This document shows, one piece after another, positions 32,378 to 44,000 of a stretch of 64,000 bases of DNA. Within the stretch, counting starts at the first letter, position 1, and every line of letters starts with the position of its first letter. This DNA comes from Neofusicoccum parvum (lineage: Eukaryota; Ascomycota; Dothideomycetes; Botryosphaeriales; Botryosphaeriaceae): contig CP087213.1 in assembly GCA_020912385.1 (NCBI GenBank), positions 1,984,001-2,048,000 on the forward strand, written 5' to 3'. A model generated the notes under the pieces. It worked only from the letters and a program-made list of their open reading frames with translations. It was not told the origin of the DNA and made no database searches. Both the position numbers and the translations under genes were made by a program.

Positions 32378-34258
32378 ATGAACGGTTCGACTGAGCGTGA
32401 GAAGTTTGTATCGATATGGATGGAGCTTTTCCCGAACCACCGTGGCCAGATACCACCTTCCAGTATGTAAGACTTCGAAAAAGATTGAAATGATAGAAAA
32501 CTAACGCCCTAGCTTTTGCTTTTAGATGGCTGGAGTAGGGATGACTTCCGAAGGCAACAAAACTTCAGAACCCTGGAGATCCACGAGCGTCAAATCATGG
32601 ATCAAGTAAGACGGCAAGAAATCGTCACACCGGAAATGCTGCAAAATATTTTCGATGATTTTCGTAGAAATACCGGGAGCCTTCTTCTTCCCGATATTCA
32701 CGTACCGGGGAGGTCCGTGGAAGAAAGCAGCAGAGCCGCTTTCTCACGCGGACCCTTTGGTCACCCGGCCTCTGGGCGTGTCAGTCCTCCGGTCTTTCAA
32801 CGCGACACTTTCAGCGCTGGGACTTTGAACACTGAAACCGCAACCATCAGAAGCTCGGAAACCAGAGGAGCCGGGAAGACGCCCGGCCCATTAAGTCAAA
32901 ACAGACCATCTGGATCATCTGTCGATGTTGTGGAATCCGTTCTAGCCCCCCTGAAGCGGACCATTGTCGACCGCTTGATGGATTCATTCAAAGAAATGGC
33001 CGAGCCTAACTCAGACTCAGAAGACGAAGATGAGGAATCAAGCGGATTTGACTCCAACGGTTCAGACCCTGTCTCCGAAATGGAATACCGTGAGGAACAT
33101 GGCATCCAAGACGCCCAAGAGAGTCTGACGAACGCTGGCGAGCCATCTAGCCGAGCTCGGAATGGGAGCAGTGGCAGCAACGCCTCAGAGCAGTTGCTCT
33201 TGGTTCCGGGCTCCAGATCGTTGAACCAAAGGGGCAAGCGGAGGACCAGAGATTCGAGTGCAGGCGGGAATAGCGAGCGCGACGGTGGAAAACGCCGCAA
33301 GGGACCACCAACTCCAGGTGACCCTGAACCTGCTAAGCATTCTCCAAAATTTGCTTGTCCGTTCTTCAAGAATGACCCTGAGAAGGAAAACAGGATCACG
33401 TCGTGTTGTTTTCCAGGGTTTGCAACCGTGTCTCGTGTTAAGTAGGTAACAGATACAATATTCATCGACACAGACGCTAACCTGGGTTACACAGGGAGCA
33501 TATTTATAGGGCCCACCCGCCTCTCAATCAGTGCGCGCGATGCTTCCAGAATTTCGACAGCGAGGAGAGGTTGGAAGACCACATGAGGTCTGAGGAGCGC
33601 TGCCCCAAACAGCAAGAGAAGCCAAAGACGGAGAACATAAACATCCAACAGGAGCGGAAGCTTCGGTGCAAAAAGAACATGAAAGGAATGGCCGAACATG
33701 AAAAGTGGAAGCAGGTATACCGGATCATATTTGACCTCGTTGAGGAGAGCGACACGCCAAACCCATGTAAGCCTATGTGTCCGACAAGTACATACATACG
33801 TTGATCATGATTCATAATGGCTGGCTGACTGAACAGATCTTGACCAATCTTCGCAAAGTTTCCAGATATTCTCGCGCTTCGAGCAGTTCAGTCGGGAAAG
33901 TCTGCCTCGGGTCCTTCGAACAGAACTCGAACAAACTTTCCAGAGAGATACCCAAGCAATCGAAGCCCAGCTGCGAGGCCAGCTCATCACCATAGCCCAA
34001 CGATGTCAAGAGACTCTCTTCTTGATGTTTCGAGAATCCGAGGAAAGTCTGAGCAACCCGACTACGGATGTCAACCCACCGAATCGAAACCTGGAAAGCA
34101 ACCTGCCGAGCGGAGCATTTGAACCTCCAAACGCCACGCGTACCCAGGAAGGACCCGCGGCGAGTGTGGAGCACGATCTTGCCTCCCTCGATATTCCGGA
34201 GATGTGGGACTTCAACAGTTGGCTTGATCCGTATGGAGCTGGCCACTCTATGCACTAG
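32378..34258 (+). CDS. C2H2-type zinc-finger family protein (fungal, function unknown)
   Basis: Four exons (32378-32462, 32526-33441, 33495-33766, 33837-34258) encode 564 residues; introns are 63, 53 and 70 nt, the first two with clear CTAAC branch points. ATG 32378 is the first ATG after an in-frame stop at 32327. Splicing at 33441/33495 joins TVSRVK to EHIYRAH and completes the family block: KFACPFFKNDPEKENRITSC, CCFPGFATVSRVKEHIYRAH, then QCARCFQNFDSEERLEDHMR. This Cys/His pattern defines a large group of Pezizomycotina proteins annotated as C2H2-type, commonly expanded in plant-associated fungi. The N-terminal half is disordered with an acidic patch (SDSEDEDEESSGFDSNGSD) and basic NLS-like runs (KRRTRD, GGKRRKG). 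The C-terminal part is helical and ends in an acidic/aromatic motif (LDIPEMWDFNSWLDP) that could be an activation domain. A nuclear role is inferred; nothing specific is known. Confidence 0.82.
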
Positions 34259-34547
34259 TTTAGCTTTGTTTGAACTTTGTGCCCACGTATACGTATGACC
34301 TGATGAGAAACGAATGATTAAATCCAAAGAATTATCAACCAATTTGTGACTGATTTGAAGTAACAAGGTACCCTCACATGCAGCGTTAACACAGCATGAT
34401 CGTTGAAGGAACGGGCCGTGCAATCCTCTCTCGTGATATTCTGGAGCGCCGTATCAGCTCTTAAATGCTCGATATCTTGAACAGAAATATCGCAGGTCTA
34501 GAGCTAGTAACAAAGGCGAACTTCTCAATGTGAGAGCCTCTTGTCAG

Positions 34548-34868
34548 TTAATACTTTTTCGCAAAATTAGACCCCTCGGAAGCCATTTCCGAACACAGTC
34601 GAATAGAACTTGGAGCCGTGATGTCATAAACATAAGTTTCGCCGGGGTGCCGCGCAAATGTTAAATTGACCGCAGTTTCATTCTCCATATCCTTACCAAA
34701 TACCCGAACCAGTTTTTGGCTCATAATGACCGAGTGAAGACCTTCTTCCCATGCCCATACGCCAAAATGCCCCATAGACCAAATCTGGCCTGTATCGCAA
34801 AATTTACACCGAAGCGAAAACTTTTGTCCGCCTCTTGACAACCATTTGTAATTGGAGAGTACATCTCT
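34548..34868 (-). other. Orphan coding-like ORF abutting RCF1
   Basis: Minus-strand frame 34868-34548 reads RDVLSNYKWLSRGGQKF, then SLRCKFCDTGQIWSMGHFGV, WAWEEGLHSVIMSQ and a polar end at SEGSNFAKKY. It has a CxxC pair and balanced composition, unlike the shadow ORFs. It lacks a good ATG at its start (first internal ATG in the IWSMGH stretch), and its left edge overlaps the end of RCF1, where CTCGCAG could serve as an acceptor. It may be a remnant of a neighbouring gene or an alternative terminal exon. Family not recognised. Confidence 0.28.
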
Positions 34869-35503
34869 TATCTCCTGCGAGCGAGCAAGTCCTTCACAGC
34901 CGCAACGACTCCCCTCTCCTCACTAGCCTCCAGCGCGCTCTTCGTCTCCGTCACGGACGGGGCTTCCTTCTGCTTCGCGGCCTTCTCCTGGGCCAACTGC
35001 CTCCTCCTCTCGACCTTTGCCTTGAACGCCTTGTCCTCCTCGTCCCTGGCCTCGAGCTCGCGCAGCCAGGCGTCGCGCTTCTCCTGGGCCTTCTTCTGCT
35101 GCTGCAGGGTGTCGTACTCCTTGCGCTTCTCGCGGTCCTCCTGCCAGTACATGCTGCCGGCGGCCATGGCGGCGATGGTGAAGCCCTGGGCGTAGATGCG
35201 GCGGCGGAACATGCGGTTCGTCGTGTTGTGGTCGCCGGCCTTCATCGCGCGCGACGCGCCCAGCAGCGCCCAGCACGTCAGCAGGCAGCCCAGCGGGATC
35301 AGCGGCTCCTCGCGCAGCCGCCGCGTGAGCTTCTGCATGCGGTTCTCCGAGTAGAAGTCCCTGGTAGCGGAACAGCGGTTAGCCAATGGACGGGCAGGCG
35401 GGATGGGGAGGGGATGCGGAGGAGAGGGCGGAGGCGGGCGGAGGCGGGCGGAGGCGACGTACTCATCGCCGTCGAAGGACGAGGGAAGCGGCGCGTCGGA
35501 CAT
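34868..35503 (-). CDS. RCF1: Respiratory supercomplex factor 1 (HIG1 domain)
   Basis: Two exons (35503-35463 and 35360-34868) give 177 residues. The 102-nt intron has a GTACGT donor, a GGCTAAC branch point and a CTACCAG acceptor, and joins MSDAPLPSSFDGDE to DFYSENRMQKLTRRLREEP, the standard Rcf1 start. The HIG1 domain follows with two membrane spans (LIPLGCLLTCWALLGASRAM and GFTIAAMAAGSMYW) flanking the conserved MKAGD and RMFRRRIYAQ segment. The C-terminal half is a charged coiled coil (EEDKAFKAKVERRRQLAQEK). Rcf1 sits in the mitochondrial inner membrane and supports cytochrome oxidase assembly and III-IV supercomplexes. Length fits the fungal family. It diverges from DSC4 with a shared upstream region. 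Confidence 0.95.
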   Translation of the reverse strand: MSDAPLPSSFDGDEYVASARLRPPPPSPPHPLPIPPARPLANRCSATRDFYSENRMQKLTRRLREEPLIPLGCLLTCWALLGASRAMKAGDHNTTNRMFRRRIYAQGFTIAAMAAGSMYWQEDREKRKEYDTLQQQKKAQEKRDAWLRELEARDEEDKAFKAKVERRRQLAQEKAAKQKEAPSVTETKSALEASEERGVVAAVKDLLARRR

Positions 35504-35944
35504 GGTGGGATCTGGCGCAGGACTGCGAGGGGTGGCGAACGGCGGGGAGGTGGGGTCGCGGGGTCGCGGGGGCGTGGAGAGCTCGCGCGAGGGCAATTGA
35601 GGGATGAAGGCGGCGAGCGCGAGGGCGGCGCGCAATATATCGCGGCTGCGGGGTCTGGGCACGTCCTGGAGGTTTGTCGGCGACCTCGCGTGAGATGCAC
35701 GGCGTCACCAAGTGGGCGGGCCATCGGCGGCGTCGGCAGTGGAAGCTCCGGCCCCGGCGCCGTCCGCCTCTTGCCCGCTTGCGCTTACCCGGCTCCGCAG
35801 CTGCTGACTGACCACCACACGACACCGCAGCTTATCCTCACCACGAAGCTCGAAGCGCGGCCCATGTGAAGCCCCGGCTCACGCGCACCCACCACCGAGG
35901 CCTGGTACTATGAGCGCCGCAGCTCCACACACCCCGTTCGCGAT
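35504..35944. promoter_or_regulatory. Divergent promoter region of RCF1 and DSC4
   Basis: 441 bp separate the two divergent start codons. The region is GC-rich and has no clear TATA box. An antisense plus-strand ORF across RCF1 (34835-35869) is a codon-composition shadow. Confidence 0.6.
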
Positions 35945-36998
35945 ATGAGCGATGATGCGTCCCCATCCACCGCAGACTGGCCACGCCGTCCCGGCTCCGC
36001 ACACGACCCCGAGCCGGAGCCAGATCGAGACGCGGGCGAATCCGTCGAAGCCCCCAATGAGGCCGCCATCCTCGCCGAGCAGAAGAAGAAGATCAGGTCG
36101 AAGCGGATAGGCTACCTGGACGACCTCCTCCGCAACCTGGACATCCTGATCTACGCCGAGATATCTGCAGTCTACTACCTCGAGTAAGCCGCGTCCAGAC
36201 AGCAGTGCATATACGTTGAAGCTGACAGTACTGCGTCGAAGCTGCTCCTTCCTGCGCTTCGTCCTCCGCGCATTTGTCCAGCTGATCTGGCTTACTCCGA
36301 AGCCTGAGATCTTACCGGAACTTCCTTCCAATCGCCCATACATATACCCCATTTCCGGCTCAAATCTGATATGCCTGTTCGTGCACCTGTGGTTTCCGCC
36401 TCCGTCAGCGGGTGAGGCTACGAGAGGTTACCTGCATGGTGGCCTGTTGATCGATTGGATCGGCCAGCAGGGACCCACGTCGAAGCTGAGGCTATTTCTC
36501 TTGGACTGTTTCATACTGGCCCTGCAGCTGGTGATGTTGGCTGTCACCCTAAAGCTCCAAACGGTGAAAAGAAAGCGGGAACCAGAAACGACGGGTGGCG
36601 ACTCCGCGTCGGCAGGGGAAGGAGCAGATTCAGCCTCCCCGTCAGCGAGCCGGCAGGATGTCGACTCTGAAGAGCAGGGGATCCTGCGCCGTTCTTCGAC
36701 ACTCTCAACCCTCCAGGACCGGGTTCCGGACGAGAGAGACGAGCTCTTAAGCGATGGCGGACTTCCTGAGTCCAGCCCTCAAGCCGCCCTGGACGCGTTG
36801 AACTCTGGCCAGGCTGTTGTTGCCGAACTCTTTATCCTCGACACGGTCCGTGAGCAGGTGGACGTTGCATTCAACGCGGCCAGCAACACGGAGGCTGCGG
36901 GGAGCGGGATCCTGACCAGCCGGGATCGACGAAGGCAACTTGCGGCGGTTCTGGCCAGGCGCAGACTCACGCTTGCGACGAGATTTGGAGGTGGATGA
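35945..36998 (+). CDS. DSC4: DSC E3 ubiquitin ligase complex subunit 4 (DUF1746)
   Basis: Two exons (35945-36183 and 36242-36998) give 331 residues. The 58-nt intron has a GTAAGC donor and a GCTGAC branch point 14 nt before the TCGAAG acceptor. The junction yields YYLDCSFLRFVLRAF, restoring the DUF1746 core: RIGYLDDLLRNLDILIYAEI, LTPKPEILPELPSN, GSNLICLFVHLWF and GEATRGYLHGGLLIDWIGQ, then a hydrophobic LFLLDCFILALQLVMLAVTL. Three to four membrane spans are expected. Dsc4 is part of the Golgi/endosome Dsc (Tul1) ubiquitin ligase that cleaves SREBP in fission yeast and clears membrane proteins in other fungi. The C-terminal 140 residues are soluble and Ser/acidic-rich. Start codon ATG 35945 is the first with a good family fit; another ATG lies at 35910 in a different frame. 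Confidence 0.92.
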
Positions 36999-37876
36999 GG
37001 GACGGGCGTAGGTTGGTCGACGGAATTCAGAGCACGGCCGTGGTCGTGGCTCGACTCAGGCATCTTCGGGCATGAATGCTCGGCAGCAGTCGCCAAAACA
37101 CAGGACACTTGTTTCACATCCTGCAGGACGGCATTCGTGGAAGCGAGGGTCTGGCCATGGTTACAGCTGGAGGGAAATTCTCCGCCGCTCACGTCCCTGC
37201 AAACAAACTTCTGCCGTGATAAGCGCCACAGGTTTATAACAGGGCTGATATGCTCGGGGTCGCAGCAGCGTCAGGTCGCCAGGGGTCGGCACGGGGTCAA
37301 CATGGAGACGAACTTAATGATGCTGAAGATGCGGAGCAGCGCACACGGCGTCTGTGCAGCGTCGCAGCTGAGGCTTGGGCAGATTACGAGAGCATTAGAA
37401 AGCAGGGAACGGCGCAGGCGCTCTGCTTCAACTTAATAAAAGGGCGGTTAAACCGATGTCTTATCAGATGTGGCTGGACGCCGTTAGCCACACTCGAATC
37501 TCCAGCGGCGGCTTCTTCCTGAGGCACATTCCAAACACGGACAAGCTCGTGCCGCACGTCGAGATATCACGCAACGCCAGGCCGCCGGGCGGTCCTGGTG
37601 AGTCAACTGAGGACGGAGCAATTAGACCTGGCGAAAGAGGCGGCGCGGAGGCGCGGTCGCTGCGGGGCAGCGCATGGGCACGGGACATGTGGTGCAGCGG
37701 GCGGCAGGCGTCGTCTCCCTGGCAGGCATGGGCCCTGCGTCGTCCCAAGGCTTGGAGGCGGCAGCTTTCATGCTGCGTCGACGAACCCGGATCCCGGCGG
37801 GCCTGCCTCTGTCGCGCCGATCACGAGACCGGTGCCAGCTGCGGGCCATGCAGCTGCGCTCCGAGCCGACCGTTGT

Positions 37877-37920
37877 CACACACGCACACGCACACGCACG
37901 CGCACACGCACACGCACACC
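37877..37920. repeat. CA/CG-type microsatellite
   Basis: Tandem CACACG/CGCACA units in an imperfect purine/pyrimidine-alternating run, of the kind that can adopt Z-DNA. Confidence 0.85.
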
Positions 37921-38039
37921 GACCGCGGACGTGACGAACGACCGGCGGCGCGGCGGACGGCGTCGATGCCCCAGGAACACCCGAAACGCGCCGGCGCCCG
38001 CTCCCGCCGCGCGAGGCCGCTGCGTCCCGGGCGCTGGCC

Positions 38040-38040
38040 G

Positions 38041-38074
<34 letters not shown>
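38040..38074. repeat. (GGCT)n microsatellite
   Basis: About eight perfect tandem copies of the tetranucleotide GGCT. Confidence 0.95.
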
Positions 38075-41000
38075 ACGGGCGGGCTCTGCGCTGGGTCGTG
38101 CGGCAGTCGCGTCGTGCTCCTCAGCCGCCGCTGGCGACGAACACGAGGACTGAGGCGGACTACTGCAGACTGCAGGTCGTCGCTGGAGTTTGATCGGCAG
38201 CGGCGGTGGCGGGGCCAGCGGGCGTTCCCTGTCGCACATCCGCAGCTAAGCCTCGCAGCGAGGGCAGCGCGCGCAGGGGGGGTGCGGCGGATCGCGCCAG
38301 CCAAGCGACAGCGGACGCCGCGCTCCTCTGCACGTAAGAGGCCCCCGACCAGGAACGGCCTGCGCGGAGGCGGCGCGGGGATGCTGACGGCGGCCTGAGG
38401 CGCTGGGCGCGGCTGGGCGCGAGGAGGCTGCTCCGTGGCGGGAGCCGGGGGGCCTCTGCCGGGCGATTGGGATCCCGAGGCAGTCGGGCGTTCGCCGGCA
38501 GGTTGAGCTGCAGTCATCGACACCGTGCAGGCTGCTAAGATGGCTGACGTACGGGCCAAACACACTCCCCCGCTAGTCGGTTGCCTGCTCGCCGCCTTGT
38601 TCGTCCTCCCGCGCCCTAGCGGCCCACGGGCGCGCAGGCGGGGCGGCCAGGCCGGGGTCGCCCGGGCTAGAGCGAGCGTGGACGCCCCGGGCTGCTCGTG
38701 GTACGATATGGGTCCATTTAAACTTTCTGGCTGCGCGACGTTGGACGAGCCGCCGGAAGCAACAAAGCCTGCCCTGCCACCAGCACCCGCTCCGCTGTGA
38801 CGCCGTCGCCTCCAGCGCGCGCCCCCGGCCGCGCGCTCGCTGCCCGCCGCGCCGACGACTCCAGGCCGCGCCTGCTCGTCATTGTGGGCTCCGCCGGCGC
38901 GACAAGCCACCATCGCGCACCTTAAACGTGGGGATGACGCGTGAGACGGGCTCGCCGCCGCACGTGCTGTTCCCTGCGCTGGCCGCGTTTAATTTGGGGA
39001 AGCGCGGCTCGACGCTGACCGCTCACCACCACCAGCGCGCCGCATGCAGCCGCGATCCCCCGCAGCGCGACCCGCCGCCCGGGAGCAAGAGGCGGTGGAC
39101 GCCCGCTCGCTGAGGCTGCTTGCGTGCTCGGCGATCGCCAGAGACGCGCCCCCCTCGTCCCTCTCCCGACGCCGATCCGCTGATGCCCCCGACCCGGCCG
39201 ACGTCAACTGCCAGGCCCACGCCGCATGGGAGCGTGCGGTCTGCAAGAGGAAGCTCGCAGCGCGCGCCATCCCTGCGCCCAGTGCCAGATCTGGCGCGTC
39301 TGATCTCGCGCGAGCCACGGCCGTCCTCATTCGACCGGCGCCGGCCAGGGATCCCGTCCTCAATACTCGCCCATGCCTGCACGGCACTTGCTCCGTTCTC
39401 AGCTAGGCCCTGGCGAGTGCCTCCAGTTCGCGCAGGGATCTTCTGGCCGGCGATGCCTGGGTGGCGCTACTGCGCGTACGCCGCACGTTCTCTGCACAAA
39501 GCATCCGGAGGAGGATGCCTACAGTGGAACGCTAGGCCGTCTCGCAGGCTCCCCGCCCAGCCCGTCAGCCCATCCAGCGCTGCTCTCCTCCAACAGATGC
39601 TTTTGCAGCCCTCCGCCGTGAAGAAACCCAGCCGCCCGTCACCAATCAAGCCACCCGGCTGACATTTCATTTCGAGCTCGGCCACCGCCTCCTGTCAGAA
39701 ACGGCCCTGCGTCACACCCTGGCCCCTGCCGCGAGACCAGCAACACTGAATCATTGCCGCAAGCCCTGAACTTCTCCATTGCCCGCTCCCGTCCGCGTTG
39801 GCAACGTGTCTGGCGATGAACAACCAGCAGGATATGCTTTCCTCTCTGCATATGCGCTGCGCCGCACAAACCACCTTTTTTGGTCTCTCATCTCTCTTTC
39901 TCATCTCTCTCTCTCTTTCCCAGTCACCGCGTTCCACCACGTCACCTCCTTCCTTCACCTCCTTTTCCCGCGGGAAGAGAAAGGAAAAAAATAGGTCGTT
40001 CCAGCCTCCGTCCCGACGCGCCGTTCCTCTCTTTAAACTTTTCTACCACATCACCGGGTGCAAAAGAAAGCAGGATTGCGGTATACGTGTCTGCCGTACC
40101 TGCATTACACCTTATGCTACGTGCGTTGAAGGGGGAACGGGCGTCAATCGGGGATCTAGAACCACATCGGCATCTCATCAAAAAAAATCATAATGTCGTA
40201 CCACCTTATTGCGGCCGCGGCCGCGGCCCGTTGCTTGCCTGTGTGTGTGCGTGCGTGCGTGTTGTTGGGCGCCCCCGGATATTCGCAAGGCGTGCCATCC
40301 TTTGCGTTATCTTTCGTCTGCTTACCTTTATTTCTCAAATCAGTTGAGCTAACGTTATGGGTCGAGGGGCGTAATAATGCCAATGCCCCTCGCCCGCCCG
40401 TTCTGCTATTCAGCCTTGCCGTTAGTGATATTGATCGGACGCCGACCGGGGTAGGGGCTGCCGTTCCGGCGCATGAACAACTACTGCAAGCTGCTGTGCA
40501 GCGTCGTTCTCCGGTGGGATGGGTGCTGGGCACGCCTGGGGCCCTTCGATCTCTGTCTCTCTTTTTTTTTTTTTTTGCTACAGTAGCATTCTAAGCCGCT
40601 TGGGGCATGCACTTCCACAACCGTGATGTCCCGCATTACAGGGGGTTACGTTACGTTGCGTCGAAGTGTCTTAGTTGCGGAAGTTGGCGATGATGAGGCA
40701 TGACCGACATTTCCTGCTTTTGCATACTTACCCCGCGGCCCTTTTTTTTTCCCTCTCGCTGACCGGTTTTTCCTCTCCCTTGCGATGCGGTGCGGCACGC
40801 GATCGGATGCTGCTGCCCGCTCCGGCCTTTTTTCTAGGTATGAGAGAAGAATCGTACGATGGCGCCCTGGTCGTGCCTGAACTGACAGCGCGCGGGACGG
40901 CATGACGTGCTAATCCAGCTAGCGAAACTAGGCTTCTGTCAGGGCGCGGGTATCAGGGCGCGCATCTGAAGTCTCTTTTTTTCTTTCCCTTTCCTTCCCA

Positions 41001-44000
41001 GCCAGTGGAAAGCAGGAGGGAGCGCGGATGACGCCTTTTTTTTCGCCCTTCTCTCTCTCTCCCTCCTCAGCGGCTAGCTCGCTCCGATGGGATATCTAGC
41101 GGACGGAAATCAACCTCATCCCTCCCCCCCGGGTGCAGATTGAGAAGAAGGGAGATACGCGTGCGCGGCGCATGACCCCTCCCCTCCCCCATCTCTACTG
41201 GCCGTCGGCTATTCTGCCTGCCCCTCGCTCCCTCTCCTCCTTCGTCTGCGGAAATGGGCGAACCCCGGCCCCCCAGCCCGAGCAACGCCCTTCGCACTGG
41301 CCGGCCGGCAGTGCAGTGCAGCGGGAGCGGCGGGGGTGTTGCGCAGGCGCGTGCGCGTGTACAGCGTGCGTGCTTGCTTGCGCGCACGCACGCACGCGCG
41401 CGAGAGATTGAAGCTTATTGCTGGCCGTCGTGACTTGCCTGTTCCGCGTCGGGGGGCGAGGCGAACGCGAGACAGACGGAGAGCCGAGCACCGGAATGTC
41501 TCGACGCACTGAGCAGCAGCTGAGTTGGATGCGCGCGCGAGCAAGCTGAGCGAGCGATTCGTTCCCCGGCGCGAAATTATTGTTGGATGGGGGGAGGATC
41601 AGGCGGCGCACTGACGCGACGCCACAGGGGGCACGGATGAGCCGCAGCGCGATCAGCGGCGGCCGTGTGGAAGGGACGGAGGGGGCCAGGGCGAGCGGGC
41701 AAATGAGAAAGCCACAGCTGGAAGATTGGTCCTCGGGCCCCCGTGGGGCGGAGGCCAGGCTGCCCGATGTACGAGGACGCACTGACGATAGGCGAGACGT
41801 GGAGGGCGTGCGTCGACCAGCGCGACAGCGCATTGTCTCCTTTGGGCAATCAGCCGCCCACCGTTGCTTTCCCGCAGAACCCGTTGCTGGTGTTGTCGTT
41901 CGGCCTTTTCCTACTTGGTGCGAGCGGCGGTTCGCCGGCTCGAATGCAGTGGCCGGCGGGTGATAAGGCTGCCGCCACGATCATGTGGCTTGTCGGAGAA
42001 TTTGTTCGTTGTGGTGCAGCACAGGCTTGTCTCGCTCGCTCAGCACGCCTTTCTCTTTATCCGGCTTGGGTGAGGGAAACCTTATTCGGAGGACGGGCCG
42101 CGTGAGAGCACTTCCGTACACATGTCACATTTGTACACATCACACGAAATGTGTCTGCTGTCATGTTTGTATTTTGTGGCTCCGCTGCTCGCCAGGCTAG
42201 CACAGCTGGTGGAGCGTTGGTGGCAGGCGCCCTCCGTTGCATTAGGCGCACGCGGGATTCGGGAGTGCTGGACTCTTTCAGCGGCCGTCAGGGAGAGTAG
42301 GGGGAGCGAGGAAGGCCAGGAGGCGCATGGACAGCGGCGGCAGATGTCGTCAATAACACGCCATTTCTCTTCGGTGCTTCTCTAGTGAACGGCATCCGGT
42401 ACTTGAAACGCATGAAGAAAGGGCAGCGAACTGCGAAGAATTGGAATGAGGACGCAGCTGCCGTAGCCGACGTACGCCACTGCTTGCTAGAGTGCCATGT
42501 AGTCGCGCTCGGTCTCCACTCGACGAGGGGCTGGGACCATCACTGGCCGTTTTGCTCGGACCTCTCTCAGCCTCCACAAGGCGCTGGCTACTAGCTGCCG
42601 TAGCGCCACAAGCTGGCCTGTTTGTACGTACGCGTGCCTCGAACGTTCTGGAGCTGGTGCCGTCCTTGTTCTCCAGCGCTACGGGCAAGAAGGCGCAAGA
42701 GGGTCCATCCGCCGTTGTCTTTAGCGCCAAGGCGTTGAGTGGCGTCCACAGCGTCGAGGCGGCTTTTCTAAGGCGTAATAACGACATCAGTGAAGGAGAC
42801 AGTGCGTCGTGCAGGAGAGATGGCGCGCGTTGCCCCCCGTCGCGCTTGTAGTAGGACTATTGCGGCCTTCATGCGCCCTGTTCGCTTGCTCGACGTTCCA
42901 ACACCATCTTCCCAGTTATTAGACGAGTGGCGGCATGGCGCTATGGTCTCGCCTTGTTGGTAGGATGGGGAAGCAGCGTAAGAGGGCATTGAAATTTCGC
43001 TTCAGTGCTTCATTGGCGCAGCTGGGGATCGTCGTGGTCTGTTTTGGCGCGTGGCGCTGTGCTGACGGGAGCTGACAGCGAAAGAGGCAGAGGAGAAGAA
43101 GGAGCAGGAGCGTGACTGACTCGTGGCAGGTATGGAGGTGGAGACGGAAGGGAGGAGGCACAGCAGCTGTTGTGGATGCACCAAGGCCTGTGGCCAGACG
43201 GCGGTTAGCGGCCAACTGTTCACTCACTCAACCAGTGATCACGCACACGCAAGGCCCTGCCAGCAGCCACTCTTGTTATCGGCAAGACATTGATTTGAGA
43301 TTGTCTGCCTGCGATCAGCTACACGCATATGCACCTTTGCTGATCTCTCTGCTGCCTGCGGCATGTTTCCACCTGCACAGCGGCGAAAGACGCAATGCCT
43401 ACGACGCGCGTATGCTGCCACGACACTACATACGGAATGTCGGTCCTTCTCCCTTCTCCCCTGTTTTTTGGAACACGCTGTGAATGGCTCATCGACGATG
43501 GCGATCCACGAATGGCCCAGTGCCTAGGTGCGAAGACCCAACACCCAAGAACGCGCCAACAGTAGCCTCTCTGGGCGTTCAAACGCACCACTGTTCCTTG
43601 GATCAACACGAAGCGGATCAGCACCGAATGTTCTACCAACGAGGCACATCCTCTGCTGGTATAGGGATCCTGGACCCGGGGCTGCGGTAGGCGACGCCTG
43701 GTGGCTGACAAGAGAGTTTCTTAGGGCGCGTTGGTCCGCGGTTGTGCTGTAGCTAGTCTTGGTGGCCACCGCCGATTCTTTTTCGGGGTCACCCTCTCCA
43801 CTTCAAGGCGTGAGAGCAGACTTAGCACGCTCGGAAGACCACGCCGGTGGACGGCATCGTCTCCGCCCGGTTTAGTAAACGTGAGGCTGACGACTTACTT
43901 TTGCGTGAACTGTCCGGGACGCCGTTAATCACGCGGCCGTCTCCGCCGTTACGTTGGCCACGTTCCTGGCTACAGGACAAGCTTCGCTGATGTCGAGATA

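Noticed and set aside
34835..35869. 344-codon plus-strand ORF
   Set aside because: Antisense shadow of RCF1, which has clear family motifs and splice sites.
37876..38913. 345-codon minus-strand ORF
   Set aside because: Begins in a CA/CG microsatellite (RVRVRV text) and crosses the GGCT repeat; competing ORFs on the other strand are as long.
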